Source: Tillus elongatus (lineage: Eukaryota; Arthropoda; Insecta; Coleoptera; Cleridae). From it: a stretch of DNA of 64,000 nt. Shown here one piece after another: positions 21,960 through 39,900 of the stretch (within the stretch, counting starts at the first letter, position 1; each line of letters begins with the position of its first letter). Position numbers and translations under genes: made by a program. The stretch is taken from NCBI GenBank assembly GCA_964006375.1, contig OZ023268.1:86538858-86602857 (forward strand), in the 5' to 3' direction. The notes beneath the pieces were generated by a model. That model made no database searches, was not told the origin of the DNA, and saw nothing but the letters and a program-made list of their open reading frames with translations.

Positions 21960-22438
21960 TATTTTGCTGGTTTATAGTTTTACTGATCCTTGGTAATTGT
22001 ATCGTCCTACGCCTTGTTTTGCTTGTAACATGCTTTCCTTTTAACGTTTAGCAATGAAACGATATTGATTCCAACTGAAAGAGTTATCTTACATTAAGGG
22101 GAAAAATATATTCTGGAAATCGATTCTTACTTATAATTCTGTACATTTTGCTTTGGATTCCTTGTATCAGGTTTAGATTATTGTCATATGCTGCCCCCCA
22201 AGCAACTATTCCATAATTTATTATAATGTGGAAATATACGTAGTATATCAACCCAAATGTTTTAGTACCCACTAGTTTTCAAATTTTAGCAAAGATGAAT
22301 ATCAAATATCTAGCTTTTTTACGATATAATTAATATGCTTGTCCCCTTTCATATTGTAAACAAAAGACAAGCCCAAATACTTATGGCTCTCAACAATTTT
22401 TATCAATTGATTTCCTAACTTAACATTCAGTGTGTCAG
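21960..22438 (-). pseudogene. Reverse transcriptase C-terminal part (LINE on minus strand)
   Basis: TLNVKLGNQLIKIVESHKYLGLSF is the start of the RT thumb (KYLG motif), followed by HINYIVKKLD. The tail contains INYGIVAWGAAYDNNLN, then QSKMYRIISKNRFP, the usual post-thumb region of Jockey/CR1-like LINEs. There are stops and a frameshift at about 22280. It continues directly from the segment ending at 25906. Confidence 0.8.
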
Positions 22439-22452
22439 GTAAGGTAAAGGTA

Positions 22453-23205
22453 CCAGTAGTTGACATGTCACCAGTACTTGACACCTACAACAGTTTATTC
22501 CCTAAAATAAGACATAAAGTGAATTTCGCGGCTACATCGTCCTACACACATTGCTGGTGGTCCATCTAGGACCCATCAGAGGAACTACGAACAGGTCACG
22601 CCTTTAGTTGAGTTGTGGCGGGTGATTGTTGAGGGAGTTGTCAGTAAATTGTGTACAATTTGGTGATTTCTAACAACATTTGTTAAGAAAGTAAGTATAT
22701 TGTGATAATAATATTTTTTAAATCAAATGTAATTAAGTTTTCAATATAATGGCCAACAAGATATGTTAATATAAGTATTTTCTGTTAGAACACTAGCAGT
22801 TATAGGTTAAGTGAAAAAGATCACGTGGGGTGTCAATTACTAAAACAGATTTTTTACTTTTTTTCAGTGCTTGACATCACTGTCAATTACTGGGGTAAAC
22901 TAAAATTTGATTAAATATTGTGATATATGTCATCCTTTTCTTTATCACGCAAAATACTATCTATAACTGTAAGGAGTTTGTTTTTAGAGAACTCTTTCTA
23001 GTAGTTGACACCCATGTTAACTATTCATAGAATACACTGTCAAGTACTGGGTGTTTATAAAATTTATAAGTACCCAGTACTTGACACCCGGAGAGGTGAC
23101 CATAGATACTTTAGATATCGCTCAGGTCTTGTTTGTTAAGTACCTGGTAAAATCCAAAGATCACGCGAGATTATACATGTGTATAAACACCCGGTACTTT
23201 GTTAA
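22453..23205. repeat. Left subterminal repeat cluster of the pogo-like element
   Basis: Copies of CAGTASTTGACACC or its reverse complement are at 22453, 22471, 22831, 22865, 22881, 22999, 23036 and 23071, with a weaker one at 23190, in both orientations. Such clusters are the usual form of transposase-binding sites in hAT and some other DNA transposons. Here they extend 750 bp inward. Confidence 0.75.
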
Positions 23206-23236
23206 CAGTGTAAAATATTTTTTTACAGAAACGAAT

Positions 23237-25596
23237 ATGCCTCCTGTAAAAGGAAGAATGCTTAATTACACTGAGAAGCAAATGGAAAGCGCCATTCTAG
23301 ATGTGTTAGCAGGCACTCCTTGTGCTACTGCAGCGAAATAGTTCTCTGTACCGCGCATTACCTTAATGTATAAAGCGAAAGAAAAAACTTCCAGACACGT
23401 AGAAGGGTCCAAAGACAATTCTCAGTAAATATAAAGAATCTCTTCTAGCCAAATGGGTTGTAAAAATGTCTAAAGCAGGATTTCCTGTGACAAGAACAGG
23501 AATGATAGACAGTGTACAACATATAATTAAAGAGCTCAACTCAAAAACGACTACCCAGGACGAACGCGGTTTAATGCCTTCTTGAAACGCAATCCCAATA
23601 TAAGCACCAGAGTTGCTCAAAATTTGACTAGCAGCAGAGCAGCAGTGAGAAAGGAAAATCTTTTGAAGTGGTTTCAAGAGGTCCAGGAATACTTGATAGA
23701 AAACCAGTATTTCGAAATTCTTCAACACCCAACTAGAGTGTTTAATTTGGATGAAAGTGCCTTCTTTATGAACCCCAAAGCAAACAAAATACTCGCTCTA
23801 AAGGGTGAGAAAAGTATTTATCAAAAAAATAATTCCGATGAGAAGAAATGTCTCACGGTTTTGATAACCGGCAATGCAAATGGTCTTCTAGCACCTCCGT
23901 TAGTAGTTTTCAAATACGAAAGGATTCCTCAGGATCACGCTAGTAGTGTTCCAGGTCACTGGGGCATAGGAAAGTCAGAAAGTGGGCGGATGACAGGCCC
24001 ACTCGTTTTTGAATTCATTACCAATGTTTTTCATTCATGGATTATCAAGCAAAAAATTCCACTACCTGTCATCGTTTTTATCGACGGTCATGCATCACAT
24101 CTAACGCCGCACACCAGTAAATTTTGTGATGAACATGGAATTATACTCGTGGCACTGTTTCCGAATTCAACTAACCTTATCCAGCCAATGGATGTGGCTG
24201 TCTTTAGAGTGCTGAAGGAAGGTTGGAAAAGAAAAGTACACCAGTGGATTGATAATTTAAATCAGCCATCATTAAAAAAATACATTTTTCACCTTTAATA
24301 CAAGAAACTTTGAAAGAGTACATAACGCCTGATATTTTGAAAAATGGATTTCGAAAATGTGGACTTGTTCCCTGGAATCTACAAGCCGTTGATTTTTCAA
24401 AGATCCCTTCTTTCACAAACGAAAACCTTGCAAAGCGCAACGATTCACTTGGTGATACCAAGGAGTGTCTTATTGTTTTGGAGAGGTATATAGGAAAAGA
24501 TAAGCTAAGCGAATTCCGAAACACTTAGGATGAATGAGAAGGAGACATTCGGGATTTGTTTCTATTCTTGTTGTGGCAGAAAATTAATAACGACTCTAAG
24601 GACAAAGTGAAGTTGAAAATAATCAAATATATGAAAATGAAAATCAAAATGGAAATGCTGTTCTAATTGAAAATGAAACTGAAGGTTTCTTAGATCACCC
24701 TACAACTAATATAAACACCGATGAAGAACAAGCTATTGACAATATTCGCGTAATTCAGCATGTGACAGCAACAAAAAAGGTAATGATGAACCAACAAATA
24801 ACACCTAGTGAAGAAGCTGAAAAAGTGCACTGTGACGAAGTTGACAGTGTTAATAATAATCGAGAAATGACAAATTCACAGGCTGTTGAAACCAAAAAAA
24901 TTATAACGTTAGACGGTGAAATGGTGCCTTCACCTTTCAAGCATGCTTTATTCTGGCCTGAATTCTCAAAAAAACAAGGCAAAAGACCGAGAAGAGAGAA
25001 AATACCGAGTGTAATTAGTTCGAAACAGTGGCAGTTTATCATGAAAAAAAAAAGAAGAAGCAAAGAAAATGAAGGAAAGGGATAACATTGAACGAGCAAA
25101 TGCACGAAAATTAAAGGCTAAATTACAAGCGAGTTCCAAAAAGTACAAAGCTGAGGAAAGAGAAAGAAAAAAAGCCCAAAAAAGTAAAAAAAAAAGAAAA
25201 TCAAGTAGCAGCGACAATGAAGAAGAATGGGAAGAATCAGGTGACAGTTTAGATGACATAAGCCTGTCATATCAATAGTTTTTGGGAGCAGAAGAAAAGG
25301 AGGAAGATCAAATTTATAAAGACAGTGATTTTCTATTGGTTAATTTTCCTGGAAAGAAAAAGTATTTCATATATGTGTGCATCATTCAAACAGTTTTTAA
25401 AGATGGAGAATTTGAAGTGGTTGCACTGAGGGCGGTCTCAAAGGACAAAAAGAATTTTCAAGTGAATGACCACGATGTTAGTGTTATATCTGCTTCACAG
25501 ATTATCAAAGTCCTGCCAGTACCACTACTATATGGTTCATGTGAACCATTGAAATATGAATTTGAAAGTCCCGTTAATACTGATGGTTGGTTCTAA
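23237..25596 (+). pseudogene. Pogo/Tigger-like transposase (DD35D) with C-terminal accessory domain
   Basis: Cut-and-paste transposase of the DDE superfamily related to Jerky/CENP-B. It begins MPPVKGRMLNYTEKQMESAI, a psq-type helix-turn-helix start, then a stop at about 23339. The catalytic core (23582-24298, 238 codons open) has VFNLDESAFF (first Asp), VIVFIDGHASH (second Asp) and NLIQPMDVAVF (third Asp), with 35 residues between the last two. Then follow WNLQAVDFSKIP and a less usual tail: SPFKHALFWPE, a Lys-rich stretch to about 25200, an SSSSDNEEEWEESGDSLDD acidic patch, and a small domain with FLLVNFPGKKKYFIYVCIIQ that looks like an SH3/Tudor-sized barrel. There are at least five frameshifts or stops, so it is inactive. 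Confidence 0.85.
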
Positions 25597-25634
25597 TAGC
25601 GCTCGATTATGTATATGTTCACAATATAATGCCT

Positions 25635-25892
25635 TGTCAAGTACTCAAACATTACTGTGTCAACTACTAGATATTTTGAATTTTGTTTGATCTCAACTAC
25701 TCACTCATTTGACTCAATGACTTTTAATTTTTGTGTGTGTTTGTCTAGTGATTTAATTTTGATTTGGTACACACTTCATATAAACACATTATATATTGTT
25801 AATAATAATACAGCTTATTGTAGTCCTTTAAATAATAAATTGACAGCTCAAAATTTCTGAATTTATTCCTTAAACTGTCAACTACTGGTGCC
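25635..25892. repeat. Right subterminal repeat cluster of the pogo-like element
   Basis: Reverse-orientation copies of the motif (TGTCAAGTACT or TGTCAACTACT) at 25635, 25658, 25691 and 25876. The last belongs to the terminal inverted repeat. Confidence 0.7.
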
Positions 25893-25905
25893 CTTACCTT
25901 ACACT

Positions 25906-26680
<775 letters not shown>

Positions 26681-26700
26681 GACAATCAAGTATGTTTTAA

Positions 26701-27193
26701 GGGACTATCGCTTTTATAAAGAAAATATATCGTTTATGCCAAACCATGATTTGACCATTTTTCGGTTACATTTTTTCAAAAAGACTCATCGCCTAGAATA
26801 TGTATTCAGGAATAAGTTCTCTAAATTTCAGGCGTTTTGTATTTTAAATGAAAACGTAGTTCAAACTGGAACGTTATATATGACATTCCTTAATTATTTT
26901 GTCAAAATGGCTGCTGAAAGTAGAGACTCTCGCAAGCAGTTGTACATCAGTCGTTTTCCAAGACATGACACACTAAAAATGCAATGTTTACAAATGAAAT
27001 GACATTATGTAGTTAATTCATAAGTAAATGTCATATAGGAGTATGAGAAGAAAGGAAAGAATGAAAAAAATCGGCTCACGTCTCTATGAAAATGATTTTA
27101 AAGCAGTTTGTTTATCGTTAAATCTAAAAATACGACCGGCGAATTATCAAGTCACAAATAAGTTAATTCGGTAATTAGCTATTTAGTTAAATT
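26701..27193. other. Spacer, nothing recognised
   Basis: An 88-codon open frame at 26736-27002 has no recognised motif and typical noncoding composition. Confidence 0.45.
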
Positions 27194-27411
27194 TACATAG
27201 ACTTGGAGACAACTTCTCTGGCTTCACTGTTGGGTTTCAACAGCGTGTAAAGTAGCGAAACTAGTCACACAAACGTTGAAGAACATCCTAGAACATCTAG
27301 AATTCAGAAGGGCCGCTTGCTTCGGTTAGCTTACGCGCTGGCTACGTCATTCACCTACATAAAGGAAACCCAACAGTGAAGCCAGAGAAGTAGTCTCCAA
27401 GTCTGTATGTA
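27194..27411. mobile_element. MITE with 43-bp TIRs
   Basis: 218 bp. The left arm ACATAGACTTGGAGACAACT through TTCACTGTTGGGTTTC is mirrored on the right with only one substitution and a 2-bp insertion. The interior is moderately GC-rich and noncoding. It looks young. The superfamily is not assigned. Confidence 0.85.
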
Positions 27412-28348
27412 GTATGGATCAGTTTCACCAAGTAAGGGCAACAACAATCAATGAATTGTACTTAAATTTACTTTTAGCATATAATTTAGGAAATCTTCCT
27501 GGGGTAGCAAGTTGATGTCTCTATAACTACCACGCAAATAAACAGCTTTTAGCTGGTATCCATAGTTTACTGGTAGATTGCTCGCGTAATACGCGGAAGG
27601 CTTAGATTTGATTCCCGTCCGATGCGTGTAACATATTGTTATGTTTCACAAACTTTAATATTTGGTAAAAACCATCGTGTCCAGATTTCATACGTTTGGA
27701 CCAAGATCTCTTCCTCTCTCTCTATTAGAGAACTTGTTTTTAGAAAACTTTTGTTGTTGTTGGATAAACCGGTTCGATTAGGTTGACCAAAACGAAATAA
27801 TCCAGGCGATTAATAAGAAAAAAATACCTGTCACGTTATAATTTGTTACATTCATTTTCCGAATATCAATTAAAGCTGGAAAGCTTTTGCAACTTTCATG
27901 AAATTTGCCATAAAAGTTTCCTTTAAAGAGACTTACGGTACCTAGATATACCAAATATACATTTTCCAGCTTTATAGAAAATTGACTTTTGGACATTTAA
28001 ATCTTTTTCTCAAACGGAGCTAGAACAAAAGACTTAAATATTTTTTATGATAATAGAGAGATATCGATGGTAACACCTAGGAAAAAAACTTATCAAACGA
28101 GCTCGTGTTACGACATCTTCAAGGTCTGTTTCAATGTTCAGCATTAATTTTAGTAATATGCCGTACTAAAAATAGTGTACAATTCTTATGAAAATTCACT
28201 ACTATAACGCACTTTCTGCGTCCTGAATTTTATTTATAAACAAGCTAACAGGGGGCCGACATGGCTAACGTAGGGTTGTTAACTTTGGGACGTCTGTTCC
28301 GAACCGGTTTGCGTTTCAGGTAGAGCAAAGAGTATGTTGCAGTCTTGG
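27412..28348. other. Spacer with one family F terminus
   Basis: A family F end (AAAATTCACTACTATAACGC, then ACTTTCTGCGTCC) lies at 28189-28224. Nothing else is recognised, apart from a 72-codon minus-strand open frame at 27778-27996 without motifs. Confidence 0.5.
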
Positions 28349-29205
28349 TGGTCCAGTGGTACGAACGTAGGCCACTGAACGCAAGGAACTGGGGTCGACT
28401 CCCAGTAAATGATCATTTTACTTTTTTGGTACATACCATAAAATTAACATCCCTACCCTTCTTAGAGAAAGACAGAGGATCGGCGTAATCTCCAGGATAG
28501 TGAGGTGGGACTGATCCCTGGCGTTGGTGATTGGTCATAGCTGCGGAAGCTGAACGCAAGGAACTGGGGTCTACTCGCAGTAAATGATCATTTTACTTTT
28601 TTGGTACATACCATAAAATTAACATCCCTACCCTTCTTAGAGAAAGACAGAGGATCGGCGTAATCTCCAGGATAGTGAGGTGGGACTGATCCCTGGCGTT
28701 GGTGATTGGTCATAGCTGCGAAAACTGAACGCAAGGAACTGGGGTCGACTCGCAGTAAATGATCATTTTACTTTTTTGGTACATACCATAAAATTAACAT
28801 CCCTACCCTTCTTAGAGAAAGACAGAGGATCGGCGTAATCTCCAGGATAGTGAGGTGGGACTGATCCCTGGCGTTGGTGATTGGTCATAGCTGCGGAAAC
28901 TGAACGCAAGGAACTGGGGTCGACTCGCAGTAAATGATCATTTTACTTTTTTGGTACATACCATAAAATTAACATCCCTACCCTTCTTAGAGAAAGACAG
29001 AGGATCGGCGTAATCTCCAGGATAGTGAGGTGGGACTGATCCCTGGCGTTGGTGATTGGTATAGCTGCGAAAACTGAACGCAAGGAACTGGGGTCGACTC
29101 GCAGTAAATGATCATTTTAATTTTTGGTACATACCATAAAATTAACATCCTACCCTTCTTAGAGAAAGACAGAGGATCTGCGCAATATCCCTTATGAGGT
29201 TAAAG
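28349..29205 (+). repeat. SINE-derived satellite, 175-bp unit, about 4.6 copies
   Basis: A SINE head (28349-28410) leads into a segment repeated head-to-tail. GAACGCAAGGAACTGGGGTC starts at 28377, 28552, 28727, 28902 and 29076, giving exact 175-bp steps with a final 174. The units differ by only a few bases until the last, truncated one. Each unit spans the end of the tRNA-like head (a B-box relic, GGGTCGACTC) and most of the SINE body, but lacks the A box. Confidence 0.95.
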
Positions 29206-29406
29206 GTAGAGGGTGGGTGTGGGTGGGATCCCTAGGAGTTTTTAGGGTGGTTAGTAGGGTTTTTTAACAAAAATACAATACAATACGAAATAAATTTGTT
29301 TCGATTGAGAATGAATTAATTAAAAATATCTTAAAATGAAAATCTCCGTTCATCCATTCATCTCGCAAATGACCTGAATAGTTAAGGTAATTCAACAAAT
29401 AAAAAA

Positions 29407-30083
<677 letters not shown>

Positions 30084-30168
30084 AAAAGAAGAAAAAAAAA
30101 CTACTGTGGTATTATTATTATTAACTGCCACAAAAAAAAATGTACAAACAACTTCTTTAATTGTTCAT

Positions 30169-30510
30169 CAGAGCCTCGGTGGTTCAGTGGTAAGAACGTG
30201 TGCCTCTGAACCGAAGGGCACTGGGTTCGATTCCCAGAGCCCCCTTGCACTTTTTTAGTACATACTGTAAAAATTAACACCAACCGAGGTTGTGAATTTG
30301 TTTTTGAGCAAGTTGAAGTCTGCACGTTCCGCCCTTCGGAGGGGGCGTAAAACCGTCGGTACCGTGTCCATGCAATGTTGGGCACGTTAAAGATCTATAC
30401 CGTCCTTACAGAAAGGCAAGGGTTCGGCAAAATTTGCAGGATAGTGAAGTGAAACTACTCCTTAGCGTCGGTGATTGGCCAAAGTAGCGGAAATATACCG
30501 ACGTTAAAGT
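30169..30510 (+). repeat. tRNA-derived SINE, best copy
   Basis: The head GAGCCTCGGTGGTTCAGTGG has an A-box-like TGGTTCAGTGG (30180-30190). The B-box GGTTCGATTCC is at 30224-30234. The T arm CTGGG/CCCAG pairs perfectly and a tRNA cloverleaf is still traceable over 72 nt. The body continues to about 30510. The head resembles tRNA-Gly most in the D arm, but the parent tRNA is not certain. RNA polymerase III transcription is expected from the boxes. Confidence 0.88.
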
Positions 30511-31104
30511 ACAAACATAAATGGTCGGCATGAATTCATATCAACTGGCTGTTGGTCCAATCAATCAACAAATTGCCTTTGCTAAGGACCTTCGGGTTTG
30601 CTATTTAAATGCTACAAGTAACTTATTAAAAACGGAACTAAAAAATTAACTACTTCGATTAAATAACGAACAACGTATTTACTAAGAATAGTGCATTATA
30701 CACATAAAAATCCATATTTTGCTTACGGTCTGAAATTCTTCACTAAAAAAAAACCCAATCGGATTATTAAATGCTGAAAGCTGTAAGAATTTATTCCGCA
30801 CAAAAAGTGAATTTCAAAGCACTTAAAACTTAGGAGTAAGTTCTATTGTTTTGCCTTTTGAATTTTACGCGAAACAATAATTCTCACAAATAGCTTTATA
30901 TTTCATTAGCTTTCGAGGTGAGTAAAAAATTAAATTAACATTGAATGAAACAATCAACAATGGAGATATAAATAATGGCGAATCCCTCGTGAAAAGGAAA
31001 TGAAACTTGATAGGCTTCGTTTGTTTAATTTGTATTTCTTGAACGAGGTAAAGCATAGACTGTATCCTTTTACAGAGTTTCCAATTTAATTTTTATCTCC
31101 TAAG
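30511..31104. other. Spacer, nothing recognised
   Basis: AT-rich, no shared repeats, no motif-bearing open frame. Confidence 0.5.
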
Positions 31105-31263
31105 ATTTATTTTATGGAGATAATAATCAGTTTTATCGTCAAGGTATGGTACCAATTAAATAATTAAATAAATTGTATTAACTAGGTACGTTTTAAAATA
31201 TCAATTATTTAATTGGTACCATACCTTGACGATAAAACTGATTATTATCTCCATAAAATAAAT
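31105..31263. repeat. Perfect 61-bp inverted repeat, 37-nt loop
   Basis: 31105-31165 is the exact reverse complement of 31203-31263; both arms contain ATCGTCAAGGTATGGTACCA or its complement. The right arm ends a few bases before the ATGCGCCACCC family B terminus. RNA from either strand would form a long perfect stem. Confidence 0.9.
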
Positions 31264-31277
31264 ATTTTCAATGCGCC

Positions 31278-31281
<4 letters not shown>
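31264..31281. repeat. Family B terminal fragment
   Basis: TTTTCAATGCGCCACCC is the outer end of family B elements, here with no element attached, followed by (TA)n. Confidence 0.6.

Positions 31282-31349
<68 letters not shown>
31282..31349. repeat. (TA)n array, left of the intact DD41D element
   Basis: About 68 bp of TA. Together with 33420-33527 it is probably one array split by the insertion at 31350-33419. Confidence 0.98.
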
Positions 31350-33531
<2,182 letters not shown>

Positions 33532-33827
33532 GCATTGAAAACGAAACAGACCGATTTGCGTCCAAAGAATTTTTTAAATAAACGCTGAAACACGTCAATT
33601 TTAATATTGAGGGGGACATGTTTTGACATAAAACTCAACTTTGTCACATCAACCCCTTAAGGATGGTAATAACAACCCTTATATTTTAAATGGGGAACAT
33701 AGGTCAAGTGTTACATCATTTGAAAGCTCTTTCTTTTCTGAATTCAGCACACTACTTTTTTTGGAAGCTAAAATAACTCTTTTAAAAATTATTCACAGTT
33801 AAAGATGCAAAAACGCATTTCACTCAT

Positions 33828-33912
33828 TCTGATAAGAAATGTGCTATTAGTCAATGTTTTGTTGGTTTGTAAACAAAAAATTGACTATTAGAACATTTCT
33901 TATCGGAATGAG
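33828..33912. repeat. Subterminal hairpin of family B, copy 2
   Basis: Arms TGATAAGAAATGTGCTATTA and the inverse TAATAGTTCTTTACTATTC-like sequence ending CTTATCGGAATGAG, separated by the TGTTTTGTTGGTTTG loop. It lies about 70 bp upstream of the transposase ATG at 33986. It is the counterpart of 9083-9172. Confidence 0.7.
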
Positions 33913-33985
33913 AGAAATACGGTTTATTATTTCAGTTTATCAGTCGGTTTGATACTTGATAGTACTACCGAAAATTAATTTCACA

Positions 33986-35058
33986 ATGGTGTATTCTGTA
34001 GAAGAAAGAGTTGAAATAATTACTCCTTTTTTCAAAAACGATGACTGTGCCAACCGTACCGCAAATTTGTTTAATGAACGACATCCGAACAGACATGTTA
34101 ACAGAAAATTTATTTTGGAGTTAGTTGCAAAGTTTCGACAAAGTGGTTCAGTAGCCAACAAAAAACGGGATCCTGAACGTGAATTTCCGGTTAGAAATGA
34201 GACTACTGAAATTGAAGTTTTAGGACAAATTGCTGCAGACCTAACTTTGAGCACGAGAAAATTGGCCACAGTTTCAAACATCAAAAGAAGAAGCGAATAT
34301 TGAAGCATCATACATTTCACCCGAATAAAATTCATCTTGTACAACAACTAAATGAAGATGATTTTGATCGACGGCTGAAGTTTTGTGAAGTTATGACTGC
34401 ACGAATAGCTGATAACGGGAACTTTCTGTTCAATATCTGTTTTTCAGACGAGTGTGCGTTTTTATTAAACTTTACAGTCAATCGTCATAATTGTCGTTAT
34501 TGGGCAGATAATAATCCAAGAAATTTTCACGAAGTCCACACTCAAACTCCACAGAAATTGAATGTCTGGACTGGCATTTTTGGAGACCGTTTAATCGGAC
34601 CAATTTTTCTTGATGGCAATTTGAGTTGCGAAACGTATTTGGAGTTACTAGAAGATATAGTTTAGCCTCTATTAATTGACATTTTTGAAAATGATGATCG
34701 CTATCAAGAAAATCAACTAGTGTTTCAACAAGATGGAGCTTCTCAGCATTTTTTACAACGTGTTGGCGAGTTTTTGAACAGAGAGTTCCCAGGACAATGG
34801 ATTGCGCATAGAGGTGCTATTGAGTGCCTCCCTAGATCACCGGATTTAACTCCTTTAGACTTCTTCCTATGGGGAAATTTAAAGAGTAGAATTTACGCAA
34901 CAGAACCGGAGTCTCTGGAACAATTATGACGACGCATTGTTGAAGAATGCCGTCTAATAGCTCCACAAATGCTCCAGAATGTCAGAGCTCGTTTTGAACA
35001 AAATTTGTACTTTTGTATGGAAACTGGTGGTCAACAATTTGAACACTTACTTAACTGA
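33986..35058 (+). pseudogene. Family B transposase, copy 2
   Basis: ATG 33986 opens MVYSVEERVEIITPFFKN, a helix-turn-helix N-terminus, continuing to NIKRRSEY at 34303. A frameshift there moves the rest to another frame: FSDECAFLLNF (first Asp), a stop at 34663, FQQDGASQHF (second Asp), RSPDLTPLDFFLWGNL (third Asp, 41 residues later), a stop at 34927, and the tail to QQFEHLLN at 35058. One frameshift and two stops. Unlike copy 1, all three catalytic Asp remain, but PP in the GAPPHF motif has become SQ. The combined length of about 355 residues matches family A. Confidence 0.85.
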
Positions 35059-35395
35059 ATAAATAGGTTTGAACGTTTGGTTTTGTTTTTTAGTTTTTTT
35101 AACGAAAAATTGACTAATTAATGCATTTCTTATCACAATGAATGAAATACGTTCTTGCAACTCCAACGGTGAATAATTTTTAAACGTGTTGATAAAACTT
35201 CCAAAAAAATTAGTGTGCTGCTAATTCAGAAAAGAAAGAGCTTTCAAATGATGTGGCAGCGACCCATGTTCTCTTTTCAAAGTTGAGTTTTATGTCAAAA
35301 CCTGTCCCCTTCAATATTAAAATTGACGCGTTTCAGCGTTTCTTAAAAAAATTCTCTGGACGCAAATCGGTCTGTTTCGTTTTCAATGCGCCACC

Positions 35396-35397
<2 letters not shown>

Positions 35398-35466
<69 letters not shown>
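35398..35466. repeat. (TA)n array, right of family B copy 2
   Basis: About 69 bp of TA. Confidence 0.98.
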
Positions 35467-35468
<2 letters not shown>

Positions 35469-35775
35469 GTAAATGATATTATATTTTGTGTGTGTGTTCT
35501 ATTGCAATGAAAAATATCATTTAAAACGTGGGTTGACCGTGAAAATTCTGGAAAAACAAACAAATTACTGTACCTGTATGTACGAGGTAAGCGCCATAAT
35601 TTTCAAGCCTCACTATGAAATAAACGGCGTAGGCCCACAATTAAATTTTATTTTTCAACATAGACCCTCCTAACATCAATGCTTTTATCACATCGTTTCG
35701 GCAACTATCTGATATCCCTAAAAATATTCTTCCTCAAAACGTGGCGTAAAAACCGCTAAGGTCCGTTTTTAAATT

Positions 35776-37022
<1,247 letters not shown>

Positions 37023-37280
37023 TTGATAATTGTTTCACTCTCAAGCGTCGATCGCTTAATACGAGATTCTCAACAAGGGCAATCTTGTTGTCCGTCACAA
37101 CTTCTACCGTCTTTCCTGTTCTTGCTTTATCTTCCAATCCTTCCATTCTTGCCCCATTCGAAACCGTTTTGACCAATCTAGTACTACAGAATAAAATGGA
37201 AAATTATTCCTGTACATTCCATCCAGCCGATATTTGATGCTTTGAGGTGGAATACCTTCTCGAGCAAGGAATTTAATAAC
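37023..37280 (-). pseudogene. Mariner transposase, N-terminal part
   Basis: From about 37265 leftward, across one frameshift: EGIPPQSIKYRLDGMY, then LEDKARTGKTVEVVTDNKIA and LVLSDRRLRVKQLSKKSG, matching the DNA-binding half of mariner transposases (LEDEPRTGRP and VKELAEKLG blocks). It stops exactly at the F3 border and resumes as DLCGEN on the other side of F3. Confidence 0.75.
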
Positions 37281-37869
37281 AGCTATATATTAAATTTTCA
37301 TGACATCTGACATCGCGATGAACAAGTGTCAGTTATAATAAAACTAATTGACTTTAAATCCCTTTTTATTTTTCTAAAGCTAATAACACTTCTACCAATG
37401 TCTTATCAAATTTTGAAACGCGCGATGCGCTGGATCTATGCCAGATCCGAAATTTTGGCACTCACCTCCTATCTAGACAGTGCTTATAATCTAATGGTAT
37501 CAAAATGCAAGATAATATTAGCAAATACTTTGAGAAATACACAAGCTAAAATATATGAAAAAACTGGAAAAGTTGAGAAAATAATCATTAAGGCGAATTA
37601 ATAGCAACAGTTGAATATCTGCGTGGACCAAAAACAGCAGTTTACGGGCAACTGCGGTAAAAGTACGACACGAGAATAAGCTAGAACCAAGGAAACCGTA
37701 GATTACATTAGAAATATTAAAACTAACACAGGAACGTAATAGGTAGTTAACTGAAGAAGAAGTAAAGTAGGCTACAGATAATATAGACAAATTAAAATTA
37801 AAATCAAACATTGCTAATAAAAAATTTGCTAGATAGGTAGTAATATTGTCGCTTCTGCGACGCAGTTGG
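37281..37869. other. Spacer, nothing recognised
   Basis: Contains two overlapping open frames of 91-97 codons on opposite strands (37326-37601 and 37518-37811). Neither shows a family motif. Confidence 0.45.
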
Positions 37870-38213
37870 AATACGCTACAATAGAGATTTTTTTCTGCAT
37901 TAAACTACAGGAGTAATTTTTTTTTGATAGATAGGTTCAGAATGACGTACTGAATGTAAAAAGACAAAATCCTTACAAATTAGGAGGGCGGAAGTGACGC
38001 CATTTTGAGATAAACCGTTTCAGCCTATATCTCCGTAACAGTGCACTTTAGACCAAAAATGGTAATGACCTTTATTGTAGACAATTGCATTTTTCATCTT
38101 TTTTGTAAAATAATTTTTTTTTTGTGTCACTCCCGTTTACAACTTATACGACTATTAGCATTCATTTATTGACTTTTTTACCTATATCTTTGTTAATAAT
38201 TGTTTAAAAAATA

Positions 38214-39632
<1,419 letters not shown>

Positions 39633-39818
39633 AACTCAACTTTTCAATAGACAAATTTTCTAGAACTTTGACTTAAAACTTTTTTTCTAAAATTATTATT
39701 AGTGCATTTTCTTTAAAAAAATTCACTAATGAGGAGACCCCGACTTTGAATTTTGAAAAAAAAATTTGAAATAGGCGCTAATTATGCCCCCTAGAACACA
39801 TACCCGGGGTCAGTTACA

Positions 39819-39822
<4 letters not shown>

Positions 39823-39897
<75 letters not shown>
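39823..39897. repeat. (TA)n array in family E copy 2 core
   Basis: About 75 bp of TA at the same core position as 15193-15271. Confidence 0.98.

Positions 39898-39900
<3 letters not shown>

Larger units (their letters stand above)
22439..25905 (+). mobile_element. Pogo-like DNA transposon inserted in a LINE
   Basis: Left end GTAAGGTAAAGGTACCAGTA and right end the inverted CTGGTGCCCTTACCTTAC. The host LINE reading frame resumes on either side, so the borders are good to a few bases. Length is about 3.47 kb, one transposase gene on the plus strand. Both flanks carry many copies of a 12-14 bp motif like CAGTACTTGACACC (see the subterminal repeat entries). Confidence 0.85.
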
